DNA of 54,234 nucleotides from Paeniroseomonas aquatica (GTDB lineage Bacteria > Pseudomonadota > Alphaproteobacteria > Acetobacterales > Acetobacteraceae): assembly GCF_030409335.1 (NCBI RefSeq), contig NZ_JAUFPN010000167.1, positions 1 through 54,234 on the forward strand. The letters are read 5' to 3'. A model generated the notes under the pieces. The model searched no databases and had not been told where the DNA came from. It saw only the letters and a program-made list of their open reading frames with translations. The position numbers were made by a program, and so were the translations under genes. Shown here piece after piece: positions 29,479-37,082 of this stretch (positions are counted from its first letter, which is position 1; each line of letters starts with the position of its first letter).

Positions 29479-30501
29479 CCCCGCCACGACGACGATCCCG
29501 GCCGAGGTGACCGGGAAGCCGCGCACCGACAGCCGGAGGTGCGGCGGGAAGATCGCGCCGAGCGGCGGCGCCTCGTGCTCCTGCGGCGGCAGGTCGACGA
29601 AGCGGTCCAGCATGCCGTCGCCATGGCCGTCGTCGAGCGGCAGCATCCGGTGCCCGGCCGCGGCCAGGCGTTGCGCCAGGGCCTCGAGGTGGCGGCGCTG
29701 GTACAGCACCGTGCTGCCGCGGCCGAGCGTGCCGCCCCGGGCATCGAGGTTGAACTCGGTGGTATGCACGGCGATGCCGCCCGGCTTCAGGCAGCGCATC
29801 GCCGACTCGACGAAGGCCAGCCCGCGGTCGAGGCTGCCGAGGTGTTCCATGGCGCAGGCCGACCAGACCAGGTCGAAGCCGCCCTGCTGCAGCTCGGCCG
29901 GCAGCCGGGCCATGTCGGCCTGGCGGAAGCGGACCAGCGCGTCGAATTCGGCCCGCGATTGCAGGGCGGGGCGGTGGAGCCCCTCGGCCGCGGTGCCGTG
30001 CTGGCCGGTCTCGATCCAGTCCCGCGCCCGGGCATCGCCGGCGTCGAGGTCGGTCGCCACCACCGCGACGCCATGCGCGGCGAGGATCGCCGGCAGCGCT
30101 TCCCGGCCGACCGCGAAGCCCAGCGCGCGGCGGCCGGGTGCCAGCATCCCGGCCTCCCAGGCGGCCTGGAGGATGAAGCAATCCTCCCAGAGCTTGCGGT
30201 GGTAGACCGGCGGGGTGCCGATGAGCCCGGCCCAGTGGCGCAGCCAGTCGTGCTCGATGTCCGCCTGGCGGCAGCTGCGGCTGGTGACGCCGACATGGGT
30301 CGGCCCGGCCGGCACCGGCGCGGCGGGACCGGCGAGGCCCGCGGCGTAGAAGCGCTGCGCCATCTCGGCGCCGAGCACCTTCACCGTCCAGCGCAGCAGC
30401 GCCGCCTCCCGCTCCCGGCGCAGGCGGGTATCGCCGAGCAGCGGCAGGGTCGGATGGCGCCGCCGCCAGCGGGCGAGGCCGCGCAGGAGAAAGGGGATCA
30501 C
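29464..30501 (-). CDS. SAM-dependent methyltransferase
   Basis: A 345-residue class I methyltransferase-fold protein with a GTG start at 30501. The motif I region is GFAVGREALPAILAAHGVAVVATDLD, with the acidic residue of strand 2 at the end. FDLVWSACAMEHLGSLDRGL is motif II, and AMRCLKPGGIAVHTTEFN is the motif III post-strand. The first 100 residues form an extra domain before it. The pattern is that of methyltransferase type-11/12 proteins. The substrate is unknown. It is at the 3' end of a minus-strand run; the Bug gene starts the run's previous member at a 21-base gap. Its end overlaps the convergent oxidoreductase. Confidence 0.78.
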   Translation of the reverse strand: MIPFLLRGLARWRRRHPTLPLLGDTRLRREREAALLRWTVKVLGAEMAQRFYAAGLAGPAAPVPAGPTHVGVTSRSCRQADIEHDWLRHWAGLIGTPPVYHRKLWEDCFILQAAWEAGMLAPGRRALGFAVGREALPAILAAHGVAVVATDLDAGDARARDWIETGQHGTAAEGLHRPALQSRAEFDALVRFRQADMARLPAELQQGGFDLVWSACAMEHLGSLDRGLAFVESAMRCLKPGGIAVHTTEFNLDARGGTLGRGSTVLYQRRHLEALAQRLAAAGHRMLPLDDGHGDGMLDRFVDLPPQEHEAPPLGAIFPPHLRLSVRGFPVTSAGIVVVAGLGRP

Positions 30502-30522
30502 GCGGCGGCGGCCGGCCCGCCC

Positions 30523-31503
30523 TCAGCTGTCCAGCCGGATTCCCAGCTCGCGGATCAGCGGCCGCCATTCGGCGTTCTCGCGGCGGACGAAGTCCTGGAA
30601 TTCGGCCGGGCTCCAGGGCGTGCTCTCGATGCCGAGGTCGCGGTAGCGCGCCTGCACGTCCTCGGCGCCGACGCCGGCCTTCAGCGCCTCGGCCAGCCGG
30701 GCGATGATCGGGGCGGGAACGGCGCTCGGCGCGCTCATGCCCTGCCAGCCATAGGCGACGGCGCCGGCGAAGCCGAGCTCGCGCAAGGTGGGGACCTCCG
30801 GCGCCCGCGGGGCGCGGGCCTCGGAGAAGACGCAGAGCGCCCTGGCCCGGCCGCTGGTGAGGAAGGGGATGCCGGTGGCGCAGTCGATGACCACGGCATC
30901 GACGTTGCCGGCCAGCAGGTCCTGCATCGCCGAGGGCCCGCCGCGATAGGGAACGTGCGTCGCCTCGAGCCCGGTGCGGCGCTTGACCATCTCCATCGCC
31001 AGGTGATGCGGGGAGGCGACGGCGGGCGAGCCGTAATTCGGCGCCTGGGCCTTCGAGCGGGCGACGAGATCGGCGAAGTCGCGCACCGGGCTGTCGGGGC
31101 GGACGACGATGAACAGCGGGAATCGGCCGATGAAGCCGACGCCCTGGAAGTCCCGGTCCGGGTCGTAGGGCAGCCGGGCATAGAGCGCCGGGTTGTAGGT
31201 CAGGATGCCGTTGTCGACGTGCATCAGCGTGTAGCCGTCGGGCGGGCTGCGGGCCACGATCTCGCTGGCGAGGACGGCGCCGCCGCCCGGGCGGTTCTCC
31301 ACCACCAGGGTCTGGCCCAGCCGGGCGCCGATGTGCTGGCCGATGAGGCGCGCGAAGACATCGCTGGCGCCGCCCGGCGGATAGCCGACGACCCAGCGCA
31401 GCGGCCGGTCCGGGAAGACGCGGTCCGGGACGCCCTGCGCGCGCGCCGTGCCGGCCAGCGCCACGGCGCCGGTCCCCGCCAGAAAATCCCGTCGTCCGAA
31501 CAT
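30523..31503 (-). CDS. Bug-family periplasmic solute-binding protein (TctC type)
   Basis: A 326-residue tripartite tricarboxylate transporter receptor protein. MFGRRDFLAGTGAVALAGTARAQ is a twin-arginine-type signal. The mature part shows the Bug marks: PLRWVVGYPPGGASDVFARLI, TLVVENRPGGGAVLASEIVARSPPDGYTL, and PYRGGPSAMQDLLAGNVDA with the ligand-binding region. The start chosen is ATG 31503; an in-frame ATG 13 codons upstream would break the signal. No TctA/TctB membrane genes are adjacent, as is common for Bug proteins, so its ligand and partner are unknown. Confidence 0.92.
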   Translation of the reverse strand: MFGRRDFLAGTGAVALAGTARAQGVPDRVFPDRPLRWVVGYPPGGASDVFARLIGQHIGARLGQTLVVENRPGGGAVLASEIVARSPPDGYTLMHVDNGILTYNPALYARLPYDPDRDFQGVGFIGRFPLFIVVRPDSPVRDFADLVARSKAQAPNYGSPAVASPHHLAMEMVKRRTGLEATHVPYRGGPSAMQDLLAGNVDAVVIDCATGIPFLTSGRARALCVFSEARAPRAPEVPTLRELGFAGAVAYGWQGMSAPSAVPAPIIARLAEALKAGVGAEDVQARYRDLGIESTPWSPAEFQDFVRRENAEWRPLIRELGIRLDS

Positions 31504-31555
31504 CGTTGTCGCCCCGATCTGCTGCGTTGCATCTAGCGGCAAACCCCGCGCCGCG

Positions 31556-32494
31556 TCACGGTCCCGCGCGCAGCACCATCGCCTGCAGCAGCAGGATCCA
31601 GCAGGGCAGGGTCAGCGCCGAGAGCAAATGCTCGAGGCTGGTCAGCGCCGCCATCAGCGGCGCGTCGCCGCCCATGGCGCGGGCCATGACGTAGCTGGTG
31701 GTCGCGGTCGGCAGCGCCATGAAGATCACCGCGGCGGCGAGCGGCAGGGGGTCCAGCCCGAACCAGCGGCCGAGCCAGAGCGCGAGGCAGGGCATCAGCA
31801 GCAGCTTGACCGCGCTGGTCGCCAGCTGCAGCGGCAGCCGGCCGCCGAGCGCGCCGAGCGACAGGGCGGCGCCGACGCAGAGCAGCCCGAGCGCGACCGA
31901 GGCCTGGCCGAGCGATTGCAGCAGCGGCTTCACCCCGGGCGGCAGGCCGCCGAGCAGCGCCACCGCGAAGCCGCCGACGCAGGCGAGCAGCAGCGGGTTC
32001 AGCAGCAGCTGGCGCAGCACCCGGCGCGGCGAGATCCGGCCGCCGCCCACCGGGCCGAAGGCGAAGACCAGGGTCGTCAGCGTCTGCACGAAGGGCACGA
32101 TGAGACCGGTGGCGACCGCCCCCAGCGCCGTGCCGCCGGCGCCGAAGACCCCGCCGATGACGGCGAAGCCCATCAGGTTGTTGAAGCGGATGCCGCCCTG
32201 GAAGACCGAGGTGGTGGCCGGATGATCCGCCCTGAACAGCCGCGCCAGGCCGAGGCTGACCACGGCGCCGGCCAGCAGCGTCAGCCAGATCGCCAGCCCC
32301 ATCTTGCCGAGCGGCAGGGCCGCGAGGTCGACCGAGGCGATGGCCGAGAGCAGCAGCGCCGGCATCAGCGCCCAGAAGACCAGCCGCTCGATGCCGGCCC
32401 AGACCGCATCGGCCGGCAGCAGGAAGCGCTTCAGCACCGCGCCGAGCAGCAGCAGCCCGAAGGGCGGAACGAAGACATCGAGGAACAGGCCCAT
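31556..32494 (-). CDS. AEC family transporter (auxin efflux carrier type permease)
   Basis: A 312-residue inner-membrane permease with about ten hydrophobic helices. FGLLLLGAVLKRFLL and the WAGIERLVFWALMPALLLSAIASVDLA start match the AEC (auxin efflux carrier) family. FQGGIRFNNLMGFAVIGG in the middle and PTATTSYVMARAMGGDAPLMAAL in the last third are the two conserved substrate-pore segments. Known members export or import malonate, malate or other acids. It lies just after a lipoprotein gene (9-base gap) and before the Bug gene (52 bases), on the same strand; a link to organic acid transport is plausible but is inference. Confidence 0.85.
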   Translation of the reverse strand: MGLFLDVFVPPFGLLLLGAVLKRFLLPADAVWAGIERLVFWALMPALLLSAIASVDLAALPLGKMGLAIWLTLLAGAVVSLGLARLFRADHPATTSVFQGGIRFNNLMGFAVIGGVFGAGGTALGAVATGLIVPFVQTLTTLVFAFGPVGGGRISPRRVLRQLLLNPLLLACVGGFAVALLGGLPPGVKPLLQSLGQASVALGLLCVGAALSLGALGGRLPLQLATSAVKLLLMPCLALWLGRWFGLDPLPLAAAVIFMALPTATTSYVMARAMGGDAPLMAALTSLEHLLSALTLPCWILLLQAMVLRAGP

Positions 32495-32503
32495 GCGCGG
32501 TGC

Positions 32504-33004
32504 TCAGCTGTCCCGGTCGCCGGTGGGCATGGGCCGCGCCGCGGGGGTGGCGGCGAGCTCCTGCAGGCAATGCGCCTCGGTCCGCGGTTCCGCGCCACTG
32601 GCCCGGGCGCCGGCATGGGCGACGCGCAGCCGCCCGGCCTGCGGATAGAGCACGAGGTCGAGGGCGCAGGCGGCGCCGGCATAGAGCCAGACCTCGGCAC
32701 CGCCCTCCCGGCGGCGGAGCGAGGGCTCGCCGAGCCAGCGGCGCAGCGCCTCGGGCTCGACCCCGAGCAGCTGCGCGGCGGCCGCGGGGGCGGCGGTGGC
32801 GGGTGGTGGGCTGCGCGGTTCGGCCAAGCCTGCCGAGGTTCCGACCAGCCGCGCCGCGGCCGGCGGCGCCGGCACGGCCGCGGCGGGCAGGCCGAGGCTG
32901 GCGCGGCTGCTGTCGAACGCCAGCCGCAGCGCGGTGGCCCGTTCCTCGGCCGCGGTGGCGCAGGCGCCGAGGGTCAGCAGCAGGAGGGGGAGGCGGGGCG
33001 CCAT
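32504..33004 (-). CDS. Putative lipoprotein, unknown function
   Basis: A 166-residue predicted lipoprotein with a lipobox LGAC at the end of a short signal (MAPRLPLLLLTLGAC). The middle is Ala/Pro-rich. The C-terminal domain has LLGVEPEALRRWLGEPSLRR, then AEVWLYAGAACALDLVLYPQ and an AHC near the end. This pattern recalls small uncharacterised proteins of alphaproteobacteria with an OmlA-like fold, but I would not assign one. The start is ATG 33004; a longer frame upstream has no signal and is rejected. The 121-base gap to bactofilin holds GC-rich sequence with no gene. Confidence 0.6.
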   Translation of the reverse strand: MAPRLPLLLLTLGACATAAEERATALRLAFDSSRASLGLPAAAVPAPPAAARLVGTSAGLAEPRSPPPATAAPAAAAQLLGVEPEALRRWLGEPSLRRREGGAEVWLYAGAACALDLVLYPQAGRLRVAHAGARASGAEPRTEAHCLQELAATPAARPMPTGDRDS

Positions 33005-33125
33005 GGGCGGCGCGGGCTCCGGCGCGGCTCGGGGTGGGCGGACCGCCGCCGGGCGGCGGCGGCAAGGCAGGCGAGGCCGCGGCGGGGCGGGCTGCCGGGG
33101 CCGGGCCCTGGCAGCCGGCACCCGG

Positions 33126-33821
33126 TCAGCCCTCCGGCGGGCTGAAGCGCGGCGCCGGGGCGGCGCTGCCCTCGGTCAGCATTTCCATGCGGCCGGACAT
33201 CTGGCCCCCTTCCTCGACCGCGAGCTTGCGGTAGCGGGCGGTGCCGTTGACCTTGCCGGTGCCGCGGATGGTCAGCGAGCCGCGGGCGGTGACGGTGCCG
33301 TCGAACAGGCCGGCGATCTCGGCGTCCTCGACCTGGACCTCGCCGCGGAACACGCCGGTCGGCGCGACGAAGAGCTCGGCCGCCTGGATCATCTCGGACT
33401 CGACGGTGCCCTCGACCACCAGCCGCTCGGCATCGGTGACGGTGCCCTGCAGGCTGATGCCGCGGCCGACGACGAGGGTGCGGCGCTCGGCGGCATCGGA
33501 GCGGCCCTGCGGGCGGGCGGGGACGCCCATGGCACCCGGCGCGGCCGGGCGCGGGGCAAGGGAGGGGGTTGCGGGGGCGGCGGTCGGCTTCGGGGCCATC
33601 GACATCATGGGCGTGTCCTTCGGGGTTGGGCGGAAAGGCGGCACGCCGATATCGGCGTCACGTGCGGTGGGAGGCGTGCCCATGGCCTGGCCCGGAGTTT
33701 GGCCGGGAGCCTGGCCCGACTCCTGGCCGAGGCCCTGCCCTGCGGGATCCGTGGGCTCCACGGTGTCGTCGCTGGCCGGCGCCGCCGGCCCGTCGTCTCG
33801 CTTGCGGCCAAAGATGGCCAT
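33126..33821 (-). CDS. Bactofilin with a GQ-rich N-terminal linker
   Basis: A 231-residue bactofilin, a polymer-forming cytoskeletal protein. The beta-helix domain (about residues 125-215) shows the short repeated pattern RTLVVGRGISLQGTVTDAERLVVEGTVES, FVAPTGVFRGEVQVEDAEIAGLFDGTV, and LTIRGTGKVNGTARYRKLAVEEGG. The N-terminal 110 residues are a disordered linker rich in Pro, Ala and Gly with repeated GQ pairs at residues 28-46. The start at 33821 (MAIFGRK) has GGGAG upstream and is typical. It may take part in cell-shape or wall-site control. The gene lies between a lipoprotein and an EI24 protein. Confidence 0.9.
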   Translation of the reverse strand: MAIFGRKRDDGPAAPASDDTVEPTDPAGQGLGQESGQAPGQTPGQAMGTPPTARDADIGVPPFRPTPKDTPMMSMAPKPTAAPATPSLAPRPAAPGAMGVPARPQGRSDAAERRTLVVGRGISLQGTVTDAERLVVEGTVESEMIQAAELFVAPTGVFRGEVQVEDAEIAGLFDGTVTARGSLTIRGTGKVNGTARYRKLAVEEGGQMSGRMEMLTEGSAAPAPRFSPPEG

Positions 33822-33906
33822 GTGCTCCCCCCCACAGCGGTGCATCCTGGTGCACCGTGCAATCCCCACACGGCCTGTCCCAAGGCCATCGGGCTAACAC
33901 GCCGAG

Positions 33907-33922
33907 TTGTGAAGACACAACG
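33907..33922. promoter_or_regulatory. Inverted repeat upstream of bactofilin
   Basis: GTTGTG and CACAAC flank AAGA, a 6-bp perfect inverted repeat in the 175-base gap upstream of the bactofilin start. It could be an operator or part of a leader hairpin. No clear promoter is seen next to it. Confidence 0.3.
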
Positions 33923-33996
33923 GGCTGCGGCAACCGTGGCGTGGAATTCGGATCATGTTGCAATTTCGTATCGGGGCCGGCGGCCCCGGCGCCGCG

Positions 33997-34659
33997 TCAC
34001 CGCGGCGGGGCGGACCGATGCAGCAGATGGGTCATGGCCGCGGTGCCGAGCACCGGCACCAGCAGGTTCAGCCCCGGCACCAGTGCCATGGCCGCCAGCA
34101 AAGCGCCGATGCCGAGCACCGGCACCTCCCGCTGCCAGCGCAGGACGCGGGCGGCGGCGATGGGCATGCGGCGCTGGGCCACGCCTTCGAACAGCCCATG
34201 GCCGAGCGCCACGGTGGAGATGAGCCAGAGCGCCACCGCCCCGACCGGCGGGGCAAAAAGCAGCAGCGGCAGGGCCAGCAGCGCGACGACGCCGGTCTTG
34301 GCCGCGAAGGCGAGGTTGAAGCCGGCCTGGGCGATCAGGCTGGCCCCCTGGGGCGGCGGCAGGGCGGGGTAGAAGCGCCGCTCCACCGCCGCCGCCACCG
34401 GGTCGAGGAACAGCCCGGACAGGCCCAGCATCACCGGCACGAAGAGCCAGACCGCCAGCCCCAGCACCAGCAGCCCGCCGAGTGCCCCGGCCAGGCCGGC
34501 CAGCCAGCCCTCGCCCCCGGCCAGCCCGGCGACCCCCCAGGCGGCCAGGCCCGCCAGGCCGAGGAAGGCCAGCAGGGCGGCGCCGAAGGCCTTGGCCAGC
34601 GGCCCGAGGAAGACCGGGTCGGTCATTTGCCGGAGCGCGAGCAGGCAGGCGGTCAGCAT
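33997..34659 (-). CDS. EI24 domain membrane protein (CysZ-like)
   Basis: A 220-residue inner-membrane protein with about five hydrophobic segments. The EI24/CysZ family pattern is visible: the N-terminal LGPLAKAFGAALLAF, the VERRFYPALPPPQGASL loop, and NLVF-like LNLLVPVLGTAAMTHLLH at the end. The family contains CysZ (sulfate uptake) and many of unknown role; no sulfate genes are near. It is divergent from the PfkB kinase with 114 bases between the starts; the bactofilin gene lies downstream on the same strand. Confidence 0.7.
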   Translation of the reverse strand: MLTACLLALRQMTDPVFLGPLAKAFGAALLAFLGLAGLAAWGVAGLAGGEGWLAGLAGALGGLLVLGLAVWLFVPVMLGLSGLFLDPVAAAVERRFYPALPPPQGASLIAQAGFNLAFAAKTGVVALLALPLLLFAPPVGAVALWLISTVALGHGLFEGVAQRRMPIAAARVLRWQREVPVLGIGALLAAMALVPGLNLLVPVLGTAAMTHLLHRSAPPR

Positions 34660-34773
34660 CAGGTGGAACCCTTAGTTGGTTGCGGCCGGCCGGAGCGGAG
34701 GCTAATCGGGCATGGCCCGCGCCTTCCGCCTGTCACCCGGCCGGACGCAACCGTACAAGAGGTCTTCCGTTCC

Positions 34774-35790
34774 ATGAGCGAGCCCACCCTCGACATCCTC
34801 GGCATCGGCAACGCCATCGTCGATGTGCTCGCCCGCGCCGAAGACGAATTCCTGGAAGCCCGCAGCCTCGCCAAGGGCGGCATGCGGCTGATCGGGGCGG
34901 AGGAGGCGGAAACCCTCTATGGCCAGATGGGGCCGGGGCTCGAGAGCTCGGGCGGCTCCGCCGGCAATACCTGCGCGGTGGCGGCGGCGCTCGGCGCCCG
35001 GGTCGGCTTCCTCGGCAAGGTCGCGGATGACGCGCTCGGCCAGGTCTTCGGCCACGACATCCGGGCGGCCGGGGTGCATTTCCCGACCGCGCCGCTGGTC
35101 GGCGACGCGCCCACCGCGCGCTGCCTGATCCTGGTGACGCCGGATGCGCAGCGGACCATGAACACCTTCCTCGGCGCCTGCGTGACCTTCTCGGCCGCCG
35201 ATGTCGATCCGGACGAGGTGGCGCGGGCCAAGGTGGTCTACCTCGAGGGCTACCTGTTCGACCCGCCGGCGGCGCAGGAGGCCTTCTTTGCCGCCTCCGA
35301 CGCCGCGCATGGCGCGGGGCGGCTGGTGGCGCTGAGCCTGTCGGACGCCTTCTGCGTCGAGCGCCACCGCGCCGCCTTCCGCCGCTTCCTGCGAGAGGAG
35401 ACGGATATCCTCTTTGCCAACGAGAGCGAGATCCTGTCGCTGTACCAGACCGACGACTTCGAGACGGCGGCGATGTTGGCCCGGCAGGACGTCGCCATGG
35501 TGGCGCTGACCCGCAGCGAGCGGGGCAGCGTCATCATCGCCGGGGAGGAGCGGCACGAGGTGGCGGCGGTGCCGACCGAGGTCGTGGACACCACCGGCGC
35601 CGGCGACGCCTATGCCGCCGGCTTCCTGGCGGCGCTGACCCAGGGGCTGCCCCTGCCGGAGTGCGGCCGCTGGGGCGCGATCGCCGCGGCGGAGGTGATC
35701 TCGCACTTCGGCGCCAGGCCGCAGGCGGACCTGCGGGCGCTGGTGGCGGCCGTTCCGGGGAACCACCCGGTCTCCACCGTGTTGGGCTAG
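34774..35790 (+). CDS. PfkB-family carbohydrate kinase, probable adenosine kinase
   Basis: A 338-residue ribokinase-fold enzyme that would phosphorylate adenosine (or a related nucleoside or sugar) with ATP. PfkB motif 1 is GGSAGNTCAVAAALGARVGFLGKV. Motif 2 is DTTGAGDAYAAGFLAALTQG with the catalytic Asp. The N-terminus LDILGIGNAIVDVLARAEDEFLE and the FANESEILSLY segment resemble alphaproteobacterial adenosine kinases. The role is inferred from family; sugar kinase is the alternative. Adenosine is a product of AhcY, whose gene is at 10972, so this enzyme could keep AhcY running. The start is ATG 34774; the ribosome site is weak. Confidence 0.8.
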   Translation: MSEPTLDILGIGNAIVDVLARAEDEFLEARSLAKGGMRLIGAEEAETLYGQMGPGLESSGGSAGNTCAVAAALGARVGFLGKVADDALGQVFGHDIRAAGVHFPTAPLVGDAPTARCLILVTPDAQRTMNTFLGACVTFSAADVDPDEVARAKVVYLEGYLFDPPAAQEAFFAASDAAHGAGRLVALSLSDAFCVERHRAAFRRFLREETDILFANESEILSLYQTDDFETAAMLARQDVAMVALTRSERGSVIIAGEERHEVAAVPTEVVDTTGAGDAYAAGFLAALTQGLPLPECGRWGAIAAAEVISHFGARPQADLRALVAAVPGNHPVSTVLG

Positions 35791-35901
35791 GGCAAGGCCA
35801 GTGTCGGCCGGCGGCTCTCTCGCTGCCGGGCCAGGCAGTAAAGGCCAGAACGCCCCGGCCGGACGTCTGCTCCTGGGCCGGAGGCCAAGGAGACGCTCCT
35901 C

Positions 35902-36846
35902 ATGACGAAATCCAAGCTGCTTGCCTCGACGCTCGGACTCGCGCTGCTGGCCGGTCCGGTACTGGCCCAGCAGGCGGATGCGCCGATGCGGCGCGACATG
36001 CCGATGCAGAACGGCGCCATGCCGATGCCGGCCCCGGCCACCACCGGCCTCGGCGCGGAGCGCATGCCGAGGGGCGTGCCCCACCACGCCATGGGTGGCG
36101 CCGAGGATGGCCGGCATCGCCATGGCAAGATGCGCGCCGAGCGGGCCGCGGCCCGGGCGGAGAACCGGATGGATGCCGGCGAGCTGGTCCAGCAGGCGAG
36201 CACCGCCCTGCGCGCCGGCCGCACCGCCCAGGCCCGGGACCTGATCGAGCAGTCCGAGACCCGGCTGCTGACCCGCAGCACCCCGGCCGACCAGGCCGGC
36301 CAGCCGATGCAGGGGCCGGTGCTCCAGCGCCTGGCGGCCGCCCGTGGCGCGATCCAGGCCCGTGACCGGGCCGGGGCGCTGCGCGAGATGGACCAGGCGA
36401 TGGCCGGGCTGCGGACGATGCCCTCGGATGCGCGCAGCGGCGCGGCGCCGATGCGCGACATGCCGGCCCAGGGCGGCGGCGCGGGCAGCCAGATGATGCG
36501 CGACAGCGGCCCGGCCGGCGGCTCGATGAGCCGGGCGGACGGCATCATCCGGGTGCAGGCCGGCGGCAGCGGCAGCGGCGGCGTGTCCGGCTCCACCCCC
36601 GGCTCGCCGGGCGTCGGCAACCCCGGCAGCACGCCGAGCACCGGCATGGGCACCACGACCCAGCCGCCGCAGGGCAGCGCCAGCCCCGGCAGCAACATGG
36701 GCTCGGGCTCGTCCGGGGTCGGCGCCCCGCCGCCGGGCTCGGGCACGCCGCAGCAGGGCAGCGGCCGCGGCGGGCTGGGCGGGGCGACGATCCAGCCGGG
36801 CAGCCCTCCGGGCGGCGGCGGCACCGGCGGCAATCCGACCCGCTAG
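35902..36846 (+). CDS. Exported Met/His-rich protein with Gly/Ser/Pro-rich tail
   Basis: A 314-residue exported protein with a signal peptide (cleavage after LAQ, residue 23). The first part is rich in Met (29, 33, 35, 40, 42, 55, 64, 77, 90) and His (61, 62, 72, 74), in clusters such as MPMQNGAMPMP and HRHGK. It then has a helical section with QQASTALRAGRTAQARDLIEQ, and a C-terminal third of Gly, Ser and Pro repeats (GSGSGG, PGSPGV). I do not recognise a family. Methionine and histidine clusters in the periplasm often bind copper or similar metal; here this is inference. The start has AAGGAG upstream. A 56-base stretch after the stop leads to a hairpin. Confidence 0.65.
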   Translation: MTKSKLLASTLGLALLAGPVLAQQADAPMRRDMPMQNGAMPMPAPATTGLGAERMPRGVPHHAMGGAEDGRHRHGKMRAERAAARAENRMDAGELVQQASTALRAGRTAQARDLIEQSETRLLTRSTPADQAGQPMQGPVLQRLAAARGAIQARDRAGALREMDQAMAGLRTMPSDARSGAAPMRDMPAQGGGAGSQMMRDSGPAGGSMSRADGIIRVQAGGSGSGGVSGSTPGSPGVGNPGSTPSTGMGTTTQPPQGSASPGSNMGSGSSGVGAPPPGSGTPQQGSGRGGLGGATIQPGSPPGGGGTGGNPTR

Positions 36847-36863
36847 GCTAAACGCCTGGATTT

Positions 36864-36892
36864 GCGGCGGATTCCCGGATTCCGGGAGCCGC
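36864..36892 (+). terminator. Hairpin after the Met/His-rich protein gene
   Basis: Outer GCGGC/GCCGC and inner CCCGG/CCGGG pairs (with a short internal loop) form a hairpin 17 bases after the stop codon at 36846. No T-run follows, and the next hairpin is the better terminator. Confidence 0.35.
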
Positions 36893-36902
36893 TGCATGCA
36901 AG

Positions 36903-36948
36903 GCGAGCGTCATGCGCATGGCATAAGCGCAGGTGACGCTCGCTTTTT
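36903..36948 (+). terminator. Rho-independent terminator upstream of typA
   Basis: GCGAGCGTCA and TGACGCTCGC form a perfect 10-bp stem, extended by TGCGC/GCGCA inside after a two-base bulge, with a nine-base loop and TTTTT straight after. It would end the transcript of the exported-protein gene or act as the first of two stops ahead of typA. Confidence 0.75.
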
Positions 36949-36998
36949 CCGCAGCAAACCCCTATGTGTGCGCTGCAACAAGCCGCCTGCCTGCTCTG

Positions 36999-37044
36999 CC
37001 CGATCCCCGACCGCGTTCGAAACGCAGGGTTGGGGTCGGGTTTT
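36999..37044 (+). terminator. Second terminator-like hairpin in the typA leader
   Basis: A bipartite stem: CCCGATCCC plus GACC pairs with GGTTGGGGTCGGG (one bulged base and two wobble pairs), and the inner stem GCGTT/AACGC closes a CGA loop. TTTTGCTTTG follows. It ends 39 bases before the typA start. It may be an intrinsic terminator, an attenuator or a temperature-sensitive leader structure for typA. Confidence 0.55.
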
Positions 37045-37082
37045 GCTTTGCTTTGCGGCCGCATGGGAAGCAAGGCCCCCTA

